Positions 43,543-53,549 are shown, counted from the first letter of the stretch. The stretch is DNA of 64,000 nucleotides from Tritrichomonas musculus (GCA_039105265.1 JAPFFF010000002.1:4402001-4466000), one strand, 5' to 3'. A program made the numbers and translations. Notes: a model not told the origin generated them from the letters alone.

Positions 43543-45342
43543 ATGACATATCAAAACGCCCAATTTAAGAATTCAGGAAATGATGAAGGTGACATATTAA
43601 ACTTTTTCAATAATCATTTGAGGACATTAGTACAAAAGAATGGAGGAGATAATACTTTTTCAATTGTTGAGGAATTATGTCATGACAAAGATGAACCTAT
43701 TCCAATTGGTACAAAAACAAAAATAAGATTAACTCATTCTGGTCATACAATATCTCAAATAGAAAAAGGTTTTATCAAATTAGATTTAGACTTGAAAGTC
43801 CAATTAGATAAAGCAATAGCGTCTGGAACGGCATTAGACCCTTGTAAACATCTAAATTATATCTTTATTGGTTTCAAAAATGCAGCAGAAATTATATCTG
43901 AATTACAATTTTGGGTTGACGGTAAATTAATCAGTGGTTATCATCAAAGTGAAATGATTAAAGAAACTTTTGCATATAATTCAATTCGACCAAAAGATTC
44001 CAAAAATAACGCAGCTCATGCTCATTCATTATGGGAAAGTGTCAATTGTATGAGTCCAAATGTTGCAGGTGTTTATGTTCCTCTCATTGCATTCCAGCCT
44101 GATACCATAGTTCCTGTTCATATGGAATTGAATATACCATTTACAGATTTGTTAGCTTTACAAGCTTGGAGATTGTATCCAAATCGAATTTTAGGTGAAG
44201 TTGAAATAGAAGTCAAATTTTCTCTTGATGCTCTTGTTTGGTGTCAACTTCAACCTAAAAATGTTGGAGAAGTCAAAAGATTTTGGGGGTGGAGTCAAAG
44301 TGGACAAAAAGAATATAATGCACCAATATTACCTCTCTTCAATCACTTTTCTCAATACAAAGATGAAATCGTTACAGTCAAATCAGTGCAACAGAAAGTC
44401 AATGCTTCAGTCGAGGAGAATGATTTGAGCAGTGGTAATACTCAAGGGTCTTACCCTTGTATATCAACGACCTTTGCTGCGAAAAATCAACAAGCAACAA
44501 ATTACTGGCATGTTCAAATGAATAAGCTCAATATCACGAATGATGACGTTCACATTGTCAAATGTCGATCGAATTGCAGTGGATTTGGAGTCAAACCTGA
44601 TGTAATTGAATCATTAATGACAACATTACAAGAACCAATCATCATTCCTTCACAAGAATTAACCAAATATCAATTTGATATGAGGGTAACGGGAGGACGG
44701 ATTGATATTTCAAAATCTGTTCCATTAAAGAATGCAACAAATATAACAATGATGTTTCCAGCAAAAACTACTCATTGTACTGTTTATCAAAATGTCATGT
44801 TGGAGCAATGTTGGTTATCAGTCAATAAAAAGAAATATCCAGAAACTTATTTTGATAATACTTGGGATGGAAGATTTGTTCAATATCAATTAATGGCAAA
44901 TGAATTAGATGGAAATATTGAACCAACAGATGAATTTGTTGAATCAATCTCAAAACCAATCAATAATATTTATCCAAAACATATGTTAGTCCAAGGTGAA
45001 CCAGAAGAAAAGAAAAGATTTATGTTATGTCCATTTGATAACACAAGTTTTGGAATCAATTTTCAATTAGAACGAGGAAATTCAGGTTATGTTTTCGATG
45101 GTGTAGACTCTGGAAATCAAGCAGTATCAATTGAATTTAAAGGAAATTTGATTGCTTCGGATACAGAGAATGCATATCTCTATCCAGATTACGAGGTCTC
45201 TGGAACAAATGTTTTATCGATCAAAAATCAAAAACAAACCCCAATTCCAGAAATGTGGATTTGTTCTGATACTTATTGGACTTGGTCAATTCAAGATGGA
45301 GTTCAATATTACCCACGTGGAAGGCCAACTGGTTATGACTAA
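43543..45342 (+). CDS. Major capsid protein copy 1, hexon-like double jelly roll (outer element)
   Basis: 599 residues. Alignable along its length with 45374-47191 and with 56404-58272: shared TYQNAQFKNSGNDEGDILNF start, RLTHSGHTISQIEKGFI, YIFIGFKNAAEIISELQFWV, HSLWESVNCMSPNVAGVYVP, IPFTDLLALQAWRLYPN, SLDALVWCQL, and the closing QLERGNSGYVFDGVD. Size, beta content, duplicated layout and neighbours (ATPase, penton-like, pVI-like) identify a Polinton-type capsomer protein. An intact frame in an otherwise decaying element. Confidence 0.75.
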   Translation: MTYQNAQFKNSGNDEGDILNFFNNHLRTLVQKNGGDNTFSIVEELCHDKDEPIPIGTKTKIRLTHSGHTISQIEKGFIKLDLDLKVQLDKAIASGTALDPCKHLNYIFIGFKNAAEIISELQFWVDGKLISGYHQSEMIKETFAYNSIRPKDSKNNAAHAHSLWESVNCMSPNVAGVYVPLIAFQPDTIVPVHMELNIPFTDLLALQAWRLYPNRILGEVEIEVKFSLDALVWCQLQPKNVGEVKRFWGWSQSGQKEYNAPILPLFNHFSQYKDEIVTVKSVQQKVNASVEENDLSSGNTQGSYPCISTTFAAKNQQATNYWHVQMNKLNITNDDVHIVKCRSNCSGFGVKPDVIESLMTTLQEPIIIPSQELTKYQFDMRVTGGRIDISKSVPLKNATNITMMFPAKTTHCTVYQNVMLEQCWLSVNKKKYPETYFDNTWDGRFVQYQLMANELDGNIEPTDEFVESISKPINNIYPKHMLVQGEPEEKKRFMLCPFDNTSFGINFQLERGNSGYVFDGVDSGNQAVSIEFKGNLIASDTENAYLYPDYEVSGTNVLSIKNQKQTPIPEMWICSDTYWTWSIQDGVQYYPRGRPTGYD

Positions 45343-45373
45343 GATAAGATCTAATTTTTTTTTGCAAGATCAA

Positions 45374-47191
45374 ATGACTTATCAAAACGCTCAATTTAGA
45401 AACTTTGGAAACGATGAAGGTGACATATTAAACTTTTTCAATGAACATTTAAGAAATTTGGTAGCAAAAAATGGAGGTGATAATACTTTTGCTATGTATT
45501 GTGAAGATTTCTATGATCATGATATTCCAATTGAAAAATTTTCCGAAAGAACTCGAATAAAACTAACTCACCCAAATCATACAATATCTCAAATAGAAAA
45601 AAGTTTTATTGAAATGACAGTTGAATTTGATGTTTTCTTTCAAACACCTTTGACAAAAACTAATTTTTGGACACAACCGTCTCCAGGAACTTGGACAAAT
45701 CATGATCAAGCACATATAAATCAAATATTTGTTGGTTTTAAAGATGCTGTTGAAATTATTGATGAAGCTAGATTTTATGTTGATGGGAAATTGGTTCAAA
45801 ATTATCATCAAACAGAAATGATTCGTGAATCTTATGCATATAATTCAATTCGTTCAAAGGAATCAAAACAAAATTCACCTCATTCTCATACGTTATGGGA
45901 AAATGTTTGTAATTTATCTCCTAATGTTTGTGGTGTTTATATTCCATTATCAAGTTTGGCTTCAATAAATAACTTTCATGTTGTATTAGAGTTAATCATT
46001 CCATTCACAGATCAGTTAGCTTTACAAGCTTGGAGATTGTATCCAAATCAAATATTAGGTGAAATAGAAGAAGAAGTAAGATTTTCTCTTGATGCTCTTG
46101 TTTGGTGTCAAGTTCCTCTATCTCAAGTTTGTAAAAAACTATCCCTTCGTCCAAATTATGCAACTTGGGAATTGAATTGTCCGATGCTTCCACTGGATAA
46201 TCGATTTTATCAAATTGGACAAGAAGGACGAATCGTCAACAAAATGCTAACAACAAAGTCACCAAATAGTGCAAACTTCAAAAATATAAACTCTGATTTC
46301 ATTGAATTATCATCAATAAAATGGACGCTAGATCATTTAAAGAGTCAACCAAATAATGCAACTGAAGATCTCAATTATGTTTGTATGAATGTCGGATTGA
46401 ATACACTCAAATATAATCCAAAATCAATAAAAATCACAGTTGGACGATCAAATTTGTTTGGATTTGGAATAAAACCATCAGTTGTTGAAGGATTGATGTC
46501 AACTTTACAAGAACCATTAATAATTCCTTCGCAAGAATTAACAAGAGTAATTTTTGATACAACTGTCGGAGATGATGAAATAAATTTAATTAAATCTATG
46601 CCTTTGAAAAATGCAACAAATTTAACATTTATGTTTCCAAGATATGCAAATGATATTACTGTATATAGAAATATTATGTATGCAAATGTTCGATTAATAA
46701 TAGATAAGAAATTGTATCCTCAAGTTGAATTTGCTAATACTTGGAATGGAAGATTTGTTCAATATCAATTAATGGCAAATGAATTAGATGGAATTGAAGC
46801 AACTCCAGAATATTTAGAATCTATTTGTCAACCTTTGAATGATTTCTCAGATAATCTCAAATTGCGTTATCGAAGTACATTTTATGATGATACAAATTTT
46901 GGAATCAATTTTCAATTAGAACGTGGAAATTCGGGTTATGTTTTCGATGGTATAGATACTGATAATCATGAAGCTTTAATAAAATTTCATGCAGATACAA
47001 TATTTGATTCAAGTTCGAGTGACGCAAACACATTTCTTTATCCAAAAACATCATCTCAAGGAATTGTTGAAAATTCTTATCGAAATTTATGTAAACCAGA
47101 AATGTGGATTTGTTCTGATACTTATTGGACTTGGTCAATTCAAGATGGAGTTCAATATCATGATGAAGGAGTACCAAGTGGCTATAAATAA
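45374..47191 (+). CDS. Major capsid protein copy 2 (tandem paralog)
   Basis: 605 residues from the ATG at 45374, preceded by a run of eight or more T and TGCAAGATCAA; the longer open frame back to 45152 is read-through of copy 1. The start TYQNAQFRNFGNDEGDILNF and the neck IPFTDQLALQAWRLYPNQIL match copy 1 closely, as do the last about 30 residues. The loops differ strongly (insertions near 95-115 and 300-360), as expected for surface-exposed parts of a duplicated capsomer. Both copies are intact, so they may form mixed capsomers. Confidence 0.72.
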   Translation: MTYQNAQFRNFGNDEGDILNFFNEHLRNLVAKNGGDNTFAMYCEDFYDHDIPIEKFSERTRIKLTHPNHTISQIEKSFIEMTVEFDVFFQTPLTKTNFWTQPSPGTWTNHDQAHINQIFVGFKDAVEIIDEARFYVDGKLVQNYHQTEMIRESYAYNSIRSKESKQNSPHSHTLWENVCNLSPNVCGVYIPLSSLASINNFHVVLELIIPFTDQLALQAWRLYPNQILGEIEEEVRFSLDALVWCQVPLSQVCKKLSLRPNYATWELNCPMLPLDNRFYQIGQEGRIVNKMLTTKSPNSANFKNINSDFIELSSIKWTLDHLKSQPNNATEDLNYVCMNVGLNTLKYNPKSIKITVGRSNLFGFGIKPSVVEGLMSTLQEPLIIPSQELTRVIFDTTVGDDEINLIKSMPLKNATNLTFMFPRYANDITVYRNIMYANVRLIIDKKLYPQVEFANTWNGRFVQYQLMANELDGIEATPEYLESICQPLNDFSDNLKLRYRSTFYDDTNFGINFQLERGNSGYVFDGIDTDNHEALIKFHADTIFDSSSSDANTFLYPKTSSQGIVENSYRNLCKPEMWICSDTYWTWSIQDGVQYHDEGVPSGYK

Positions 47192-47215
47192 AGATTTTTA
47201 TTTGAATAGAAAAAT

Positions 47216-47701
47216 ATGTCGACATTAATTTCATATAACATTGATCCAAATTTAAATATTCAACCATTAAAAATTCATAAAACTTATTATCCTGTACAAG
47301 GTTGGAAATTAACAACAAAGGAACAACAAGAACAAAATTTATCAGAATGTTTAACGGTTGATCACTTTTATTTTGAAAATGATAGATTTGCTTTTAAATA
47401 TCCATCAGAGTTTCATACTCCAACTCAAGGTCAAGATCGATATATAATCTTTCAATATTGTTATTGTGTTGTTAATAAGCATACTGCATCAAATTATACT
47501 GTTCATGCAAGTTTTGTTCCTCGAAATAATTATTGTGATAGTTTAGTTTATGTTGCAAATTTACAAGTTCCTGATGATAATAGAAAATATTTAATTGATT
47601 CGAATGTCAAACAAGGTTTTATGGTTTGGTTTAAAGATACAGAAACAAGAAAAATAATAGTTCCTGATTATTTCATTTTGTTCTTGAAATTAGAATATTG
47701 A
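47216..47701 (+). CDS. Penton-like small jelly-roll protein (161 aa)
   Basis: 161 residues, beta-rich. Core aligns with 60912-61244 and with the two ends of 38875-40200: YIIFQYCYCVVN, then FVPRNNYCDSLVYVANLQ, then GFMVWFKDTETRKIIVPDYF and ILFLKLEY. An N-terminal extension of about 45 residues is specific to this copy. The conserved final-strand pattern and position right after the capsid genes, as in Polintons, make it the best penton candidate of the outer element. TTTTTATTTGAATAG upstream. Confidence 0.6.
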   Translation: MSTLISYNIDPNLNIQPLKIHKTYYPVQGWKLTTKEQQEQNLSECLTVDHFYFENDRFAFKYPSEFHTPTQGQDRYIIFQYCYCVVNKHTASNYTVHASFVPRNNYCDSLVYVANLQVPDDNRKYLIDSNVKQGFMVWFKDTETRKIIVPDYFILFLKLEY

Positions 47702-47705
47702 ATCA

Positions 47706-47717
47706 ATTTTATTTTTG
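47706..47717 (+). promoter_or_regulatory. TATTTTTGG promoter-like motif deciding the 47737 start
   Basis: TTTTATTTTTGG lies 19 bases before the ATG at 47737 and downstream of an in-frame TTG at 47698. It matches the signature before many genes here, so translation should begin at 47737. Confidence 0.5.
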
Positions 47718-47736
47718 GTGCGAAAATAAAAATTTA

Positions 47737-49812
47737 ATGACAGGTGTTTGGACCGATACAGATTTCAAATTAATGACTGCAAGTGGTGTGACTGATTCGA
47801 GTTTATTTGTGTTGAAAGAAAATGGTGAGGCGTCAAATTTAACAATAAAATACCCAAAAGATGAGGAAGAGAAAAAGAAAGGAGAAAGAACAGCAACAAT
47901 CACGACAGATGAAATTGTTGAATATATCCTCGATAATCTTAATACATCAAAAACCAAATTTGTTTTGAAAGATGGTGGTACAGTTCAAAATTTAAAAATC
48001 AAATTTAATGTAATAGAGGGATCAACTGGATATAATAGTGAACTCACTTCTGATAAATTAGGGAGAGATCTTACTTCAGTTGTGAATAAAACGGAAAATT
48101 TAAGTACAGCATTGAAAGGAGCAACTGGAAATTTTATGTTAAATTCTTCGGACAATAAAATTCAAATATCAACAAATGCCCTTGTGAATTTTTTCAATCT
48201 CTGGAAAAAAATAAATTTATCTTACCCATCAGATGATGATCCAACTATAATCCAAGATTTAGGAAATCATGTAACTTTTTCAGAACCACTATATCTTTCC
48301 AAAGTTTTACGATTTCCAGTAACAATGCAGAATCCAAACAAACCACAAGAGGATGATGGAACAATAAAATTTAATAAATATATATTGGATCTTTCTTTTC
48401 TCGCAAGAGCAATCTTTTTTGATTTGACAAGTGACATTAATAAAAATAAATATGTAATGGCAAAAATAGGAGCTCCAAAGACTTTTCGAGCTGCACCTCA
48501 ATTATTAACAGAAGATCCGCAAACAATCACAATTGAGTCCTATGAGAAGATGCTGCAAAAAAATGAAGATGATTGGAAATTGTATATGGATTATATATTT
48601 TCTCAATTGAATCAAAGTTTTGAAGATCAACTTGAATACTTAATTGATAACAAAGAATTTGGTAAATTTTGGAGAAATTCAATATTTGTCGAAAATAATT
48701 TAAATAATATTCCATTACAACCATTACGACCTCAAACATTAGCAGGGTATGGATTTATAACTTTTGATATGAGTAATCTTGAAGCTGCTGATGGTGTTAT
48801 GTTAACTTCTTTTATATCAGCCGAATACAATAATTCATCATTAATAATTACCATTTATGATTATGAGAGTTCACATTTTATTTTCCATATCTTTGATCGA
48901 AAACGTTCAAAAAAAAATTATCAAATTAAATTCATTGATTATGTTATCGAATGTAAAATAACAAATAATGAATTAACTGTTAAATCAAATCAAAATAATA
49001 TAGACAGTTCATCATTTGTAATTGAAAATCATAACCTAAAAATAACCTTAAATGGTATATTTGAATTAAAATTAGAAGAAACAGAAGCCGATAAAAAATA
49101 TTGTGAAGAACACCAATATGAAACAAATTCTGGAGAGGAAAGAAATTTAGAAAATCGAATTGTTGGTTATTACCTTGCTCCTTTGAATGAGAATTTCAAA
49201 AATTATTTAACCACTCTTGGGTCATCATCAGGTTCTGTAGATTTTGATACATTAACTAGAATAACAAATTTAGAAAATACAATGAAAAATTATACAGAAA
49301 GGGTATCAACCTTAGAATCAAATGTTGATCAAATTGGAAATGTATTTTCTGCTGATACTACTGAGAGTCAAGAATATCGAAATAAAGAAGGTTTTGTCAT
49401 AAATAATAAAGCTCAAACATTGGCATTAAATGATGAAAAACCAGTTGTATTAACATTTGAAGAAAAATTAAAGAAATGGCAAGACGAAGAACTAGATCAA
49501 TTAAAATGGTTAAATCAAGGAATCAAAGAGATTTGGTCATTTTGTGCTGGTCTTTCAGAAGATTTATCTCGATTAGAAGAGAATCAATGTCAATGTGGAG
49601 GTAATAATAATAATGAGAATGAGAATGTTGATGAAATATTAACTGCTTTGGAACGTAAATGTCAAAATATTGAAACTGATCTAACTTTTGAAAATTTGAC
49701 AACCGAGAATCGAATTATGATCTTAGAAGATAAAACTAAAAATATTGAATGTGATAAATTTTATGATAGTAGAATTCAATTATTAGAAGAAAAATGTTCC
49801 ACAATTGAGTAA
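47737..49812 (+). CDS. Fibre-like protein 3 (about 691 aa)
   Basis: Start taken at the ATG 47737 (MTGVWTDTDFKLM). The frame is open upstream to a TTG, but the promoter motif lies between. Beta-rich N-terminal half, coiled-coil segment (TRITNLENTMKNYTERVSTLE, about 505-530), CQCGG motif (about 623) and a coiled C-terminus ending EEKCSTIE. The CxCx(1-2)G and terminal E-K-C-x-x-IE features are shared with fibre 2 of the inner element. The ITSSKIITADN neck is absent. Probably a virion appendage or fibre partner. Confidence 0.6.
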   Translation: MTGVWTDTDFKLMTASGVTDSSLFVLKENGEASNLTIKYPKDEEEKKKGERTATITTDEIVEYILDNLNTSKTKFVLKDGGTVQNLKIKFNVIEGSTGYNSELTSDKLGRDLTSVVNKTENLSTALKGATGNFMLNSSDNKIQISTNALVNFFNLWKKINLSYPSDDDPTIIQDLGNHVTFSEPLYLSKVLRFPVTMQNPNKPQEDDGTIKFNKYILDLSFLARAIFFDLTSDINKNKYVMAKIGAPKTFRAAPQLLTEDPQTITIESYEKMLQKNEDDWKLYMDYIFSQLNQSFEDQLEYLIDNKEFGKFWRNSIFVENNLNNIPLQPLRPQTLAGYGFITFDMSNLEAADGVMLTSFISAEYNNSSLIITIYDYESSHFIFHIFDRKRSKKNYQIKFIDYVIECKITNNELTVKSNQNNIDSSSFVIENHNLKITLNGIFELKLEETEADKKYCEEHQYETNSGEERNLENRIVGYYLAPLNENFKNYLTTLGSSSGSVDFDTLTRITNLENTMKNYTERVSTLESNVDQIGNVFSADTTESQEYRNKEGFVINNKAQTLALNDEKPVVLTFEEKLKKWQDEELDQLKWLNQGIKEIWSFCAGLSEDLSRLEENQCQCGGNNNNENENVDEILTALERKCQNIETDLTFENLTTENRIMILEDKTKNIECDKFYDSRIQLLEEKCSTIE

Positions 49813-49815
49813 ATC

Positions 49816-49824
49816 TTATTTTTG
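49816..49824 (+). promoter_or_regulatory. TTATTTTTG promoter-like motif
   Basis: Located 15 bases before the fibre 4 ATG at 49840, immediately after the stop of the preceding gene. Confidence 0.45.
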
Positions 49825-49839
49825 TTGCAAATGTAAAAA

Positions 49840-52800
49840 ATGCTGACTAAATTTAAAGGCGATATTCAATTTAAAGTAGATGGTAAAACATATTTAGGTT
49901 CTCAATTGTTAACATCAAAATCGAATGAGTTTGAAACTGTTGAAGGTTTTTCTGATTATCATGTTACTAGAGATGCATTAACGGTTGAAGATGAAAAATT
50001 AAATATACAAATGAATGATGATGATATAACAAAACTATTACAAATCGATGATAAGACAGAAGTATTTAAAATCAATTTGAGAAAGAATGTTTTCTTAGAT
50101 AGTGAAGGAAAATATATTTATCAATTATCAATTTATGTTTTGAATAAAAATTTCGTATGTCCATGTGTAACAGCTGCTGAAGATAAAAAAGTGACAATTA
50201 CTGAAGAAACATCAACAACTCCATACATAAAAGTTGATAAGAATTTAAGTCTTGATTTGAAATCTTTGTACATTAATGGTGAAATTAGTATTATTTATCA
50301 ATTACCTTTAAATCATTTGAAATCAACATTACCTTCCATCAAATGTGATATCATAGATTCTAGAAATAGTTTGAAATTACATGAATCTGATAACTTATAT
50401 TTATACAAACCAAGTATAATCACTGAAGAACAAATTTTTGATAGAAAATCAGTAACCGATGAAAAATCAAATTTCAAAGATTGTTATAAAATGGTTTTCA
50501 AAATTCCAACTGATTATCAAATTCCAACTGGTTTAAAATTTGAATTCAAAGATTATTGTTTTGGAAATCAATGGAGTTTAACCTATGATGGTGAAAAATG
50601 GAGTGGTTTGAATGTTCAAGGTCATATCACAGGAAAAATTATTAATAAACGTAATTTACAAGTTCCAGGGAAAGGTGAAACAAAATATCAAGAAAGAGAT
50701 GGAGCAGAAATAATGATGAGAAGATCAAAATGGAATACTTATGCAGTTCATAAAAGATGGGATTATACTTGGGGTGAATCTGAAAATCCAATTGAAAAAC
50801 TTTTTCAAGATTCTGATGTTCAAACAAAAATATTATTAAAAGATGGTACTGAAATTGATGGAGGTGAAAAAGGTTTGACCTTTGTAAGAGAATATCTTCC
50901 TGTTGGATGGACAGAAGGAAATCTAAGATATGATTGTTGTGTAATTCGAGCTTATATTAATAAATATACCGAAGTAAAAGACAATTTACAATTTGATAAT
51001 TGGGATCGAGTATATTTAGATTTGAAACTCTCATTTACCAAAGAATGGAATAGATTAAGTTTTTACCCATCAAATTTGTATACTGGACATGGTGATTATG
51101 ATAAAAATTATTTTAGTCTCAGAGGTGATTTGGATACAATTGAGAAATTAAATTGTCATGAATTTGGTCAATTTGGAGTTAACAATCAAGATATTGCAAT
51201 TTATTTATTTAAAGATTTAGTAGATCCAATTGAAGAAATTAATTGGGATAAAAATACTAATCCATTTGAATATATAATTAATCAACAATATTATGAAGTG
51301 AGTCCAAATCCAAATGCAGCAACTACTTTATATACTGATTACAACATAACTTCATCAAAAATTATTACAGCAGACAATATTACAACAATGAGATCAGATT
51401 TGAATTTAGTTTCGAACACAGTTGATGTTGTTTCTGTTGATGTTGATAATTTAGATAAATCAGTTGAAGGTTTGAAATCAAAAATGGCATTAACTGAACA
51501 AATTACTGAAAAATTAGAAGCTGATATTGACAAAATTAGATTAAAACAAAAAATTCAAATGGTTGCAGGAATGTTAGCTTTTAGTGCAAATGGTCTAATA
51601 TTTGGTGCAGAAAAAATTACTAGTTGTGTATCTGGTTTATGGAAACAATTTGTTCAATCTCGTCAAGAAATGGAATTACCTGATTTATCAAGAAGTATTG
51701 GAGTATCATTAAATAGTGTTCGAAATTGGTGTGAATCAGGTCCAACAGAAATTCCAGTATTTGATGAAAAAGAAGAAGAAATGATTATGACTGTTGGGGG
51801 TGCAAAATTATTAACTTATTCATTTAGAGATTCAATGAAGAAACCATTATTGAAAATTGTAGATAAAATTGAAGAAATTGAAAGTGATTATATTTCCAGA
51901 AGTGAACTAACAAGAATGGATACAATTGATATTGTTACTTATTATCAAGATGAACAAGCTGCAGTTTTATTTCAAGCAGAAGATGAATTAAAAAATGGTA
52001 TTTGTGTATTTAAATTATTCACATCTGAAGGTCAAAAACGATTATATATCAAAATTGAACAAGGTACAATAACTGATTATAAAGGAGTTGATACAACAAC
52101 AACAATAGATAGCATCACAATTGAAGGTCTTCCAAAATCGGAAGAATATCGCACAAAATATTTATCTAATATTAGTAAAATTGATAAAAATATAATTATA
52201 ACAGGAGAAAATACTGACTATAAGATTGCTGGTTGTATCATTGAAAACAATACATTTATGAGACTTTTAGTTGAGAAAACTCCAGCTGATATTGCTTATT
52301 TATCTGATATAGAAGCTTTAGATGAAAAAATAAATGCATTAGCAGTAAATAGTCATCAAAATGATGTTGCAATGTTTAGTCTTGAATATCCAACAACTGA
52401 CGAAGTAAATACTGCTTTAGAAACTATTCAACAAGAATTAGCTAAGAAACCAAATATTGAAGAATTATATACGAAAGAAGAAGCAGATGCAAAATATCGA
52501 AGCAAAAATGATTTGATATATAAAGATGCAGTCGATGTGCCTTTTGAAAATGTCCAAGATAATTCCGGAACGTGGGAAGTCAAAATAAAATTGACTAGTG
52601 GAACTCGCCTTGTTGGAACAATATCAAATAACGATGGCTTTGTAAAAGAGTTTGATTATTTGTTTGATTATAATGATGTTATCACTGAAGATGGAGTTAA
52701 TGTCGATGTTGAAATTGATGGAACAACCTATAACTTGACATATTATAAAAGTGATAGTAATGGTCTATGCTTTTACATCGATAATGGGGAAGACTCTTTT

Positions 52801-53022
52801 GATACCAAATTAATATTAGCGGAAAAAATATTGAAGCAAGATAAAATAGCATTGAAAAGTGAAATCCCTGATGATTATGCTTATTCAAAAAGTGAATCCG
52901 ATGAAAAATATCGAAGCAAAACTGATTTGAAAGTTGGGAATAAAATTATTCTACCAATAACAAACGGCCCTTACGAACCAGAACATTTGCTTGGTGATTT
53001 CTTTTCTACGTCAGAGAGATAG
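49840..53022 (+). CDS. Fibre/spike-like protein 4 (1060 aa), possibly 3' truncated
   Basis: The N-terminal FKGDIQFKVDGKTYLGSQLL and the neck ITSSKIITADNITTMRSDL (about 505-525) match fibre 1; a coiled coil and Ala/Gly hydrophobic stretch follow. YTKEEADAKYRSKNDLIY (about 880-897) is a trimer-fibre repeat, then the shared head module GTRLVGTI ... FDYLFDYND. Its last residues (YSKSESDEKYRSKTDL, then a short unique tail ending FFSTSER) diverge from fibre 1, which continues for about 300 residues more. The stop lies just before GC-richer boundary DNA, so the original end may be lost. Receptor-binding spike by inference. Confidence 0.7.
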   Translation: MLTKFKGDIQFKVDGKTYLGSQLLTSKSNEFETVEGFSDYHVTRDALTVEDEKLNIQMNDDDITKLLQIDDKTEVFKINLRKNVFLDSEGKYIYQLSIYVLNKNFVCPCVTAAEDKKVTITEETSTTPYIKVDKNLSLDLKSLYINGEISIIYQLPLNHLKSTLPSIKCDIIDSRNSLKLHESDNLYLYKPSIITEEQIFDRKSVTDEKSNFKDCYKMVFKIPTDYQIPTGLKFEFKDYCFGNQWSLTYDGEKWSGLNVQGHITGKIINKRNLQVPGKGETKYQERDGAEIMMRRSKWNTYAVHKRWDYTWGESENPIEKLFQDSDVQTKILLKDGTEIDGGEKGLTFVREYLPVGWTEGNLRYDCCVIRAYINKYTEVKDNLQFDNWDRVYLDLKLSFTKEWNRLSFYPSNLYTGHGDYDKNYFSLRGDLDTIEKLNCHEFGQFGVNNQDIAIYLFKDLVDPIEEINWDKNTNPFEYIINQQYYEVSPNPNAATTLYTDYNITSSKIITADNITTMRSDLNLVSNTVDVVSVDVDNLDKSVEGLKSKMALTEQITEKLEADIDKIRLKQKIQMVAGMLAFSANGLIFGAEKITSCVSGLWKQFVQSRQEMELPDLSRSIGVSLNSVRNWCESGPTEIPVFDEKEEEMIMTVGGAKLLTYSFRDSMKKPLLKIVDKIEEIESDYISRSELTRMDTIDIVTYYQDEQAAVLFQAEDELKNGICVFKLFTSEGQKRLYIKIEQGTITDYKGVDTTTTIDSITIEGLPKSEEYRTKYLSNISKIDKNIIITGENTDYKIAGCIIENNTFMRLLVEKTPADIAYLSDIEALDEKINALAVNSHQNDVAMFSLEYPTTDEVNTALETIQQELAKKPNIEELYTKEEADAKYRSKNDLIYKDAVDVPFENVQDNSGTWEVKIKLTSGTRLVGTISNNDGFVKEFDYLFDYNDVITEDGVNVDVEIDGTTYNLTYYKSDSNGLCFYIDNGEDSFDTKLILAEKILKQDKIALKSEIPDDYAYSKSESDEKYRSKTDLKVGNKIILPITNGPYEPEHLLGDFFSTSER

Positions 53023-53307
53023 GGGGGGCTCTTGGGCAGGGGATTAAAAAATGACCCCTCGTCATAGGATTTACAGACCCCAAACATCGGCGCCATGACT
53101 CAAAAAATCGCCACTTTTTCAAAATTAACCTCCCATTTCATTCAAAAATCGGGTAGACACTTTTGAATCTTCATCTTTGAATCTTCATCTTTGAACTTGT
53201 TTAGTAGTATATATCAGTCGGTTTCCTTCGAGCTAAAGCCCGCCGTCAACACGACTAATGAACAAAAATAATATGAACTCATTTAATGATTACCATCAAT
53301 TGATGTT
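53023..53307. other. Boundary region between outer and third elements
   Basis: About 285 bases without a gene. Starts with GGGGGGGCTC and contains GC-richer patches (CATCGGCGCCATGAC; GCCCGCCGTCAACACG) unlike either element, and a tandem TTTGAATCTTCATC pair near 53162. I could not match it to the inner element's terminal repeats. It may hold the end of the outer element, host DNA, or the third element's terminus. Confidence 0.4.
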
Positions 53308-53535
53308 TCATTTATTAGACAATTCATTTAATTCATTCTCAAGCTGATGCACTTTATTTTTGAGGCTGTTGATGTCTTCGATAAGAGACTCACGAACGGC
53401 AAGACCATCAGAGCCCAACATTCCTGATTTGATATTGTTGAGACATTGTTTGTAATCATAACACTTTTCTTTTAATCCTCGTTTGATTCGTTTTAGTTCT
53501 GGTATTTCTTTCTTGTATTCTGTTAGTTCACTCAT
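53308..53535 (-). CDS. Leucine-zipper-like small protein (copy 1)
   Basis: 75 residues: TEYKKEIPELKRIKRGLKEK, YKQCLNNIKSGMLGSDGLAV, RESLIEDINSLKNKVHQLEN and a Leu-rich tail. Nearly the same protein is encoded at 59341-59574. The C-terminal 35 residues form a good coiled coil. Its start codon is 14 bases from that of the divergent 54-residue gene; the homologous pair at 59079-59574 has the same divergent layout in inverted orientation. Confidence 0.7.
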   Translation of the reverse strand: MSELTEYKKEIPELKRIKRGLKEKCYDYKQCLNNIKSGMLGSDGLAVRESLIEDINSLKNKVHQLENELNELSNK

Positions 53536-53549
53536 TTAATAACAATTAA

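Larger units (their letters stand above)
1..53022. mobile_element. Outer Polinton-like element, decaying, interrupted by the inner element
   Basis: I group 1-15268 with 40893-53022. The giant gene spans the insertion, the gene sets of the two parts do not overlap (core-like, membrane and PolB remnant on the left; ATPase, capsids, penton-like and fibres on the right), and both share a very AT-rich style. The unity of 1-5474 with the rest is less certain because of the junction at 5475. Its left end is outside the window; the right end is near 53022-53300. Confidence 0.6.

Noticed and set aside
45152-45373. N-terminal extension of the second capsid protein
   Set aside because: It is an out-of-frame reading of the end of the first capsid gene; similarity between the copies starts at 45374.
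47698-47736. TTG start for fibre 3
   Set aside because: It would overlap the stop of the preceding gene and include the promoter-like motif; the ATG at 47737 fits the pattern seen elsewhere.
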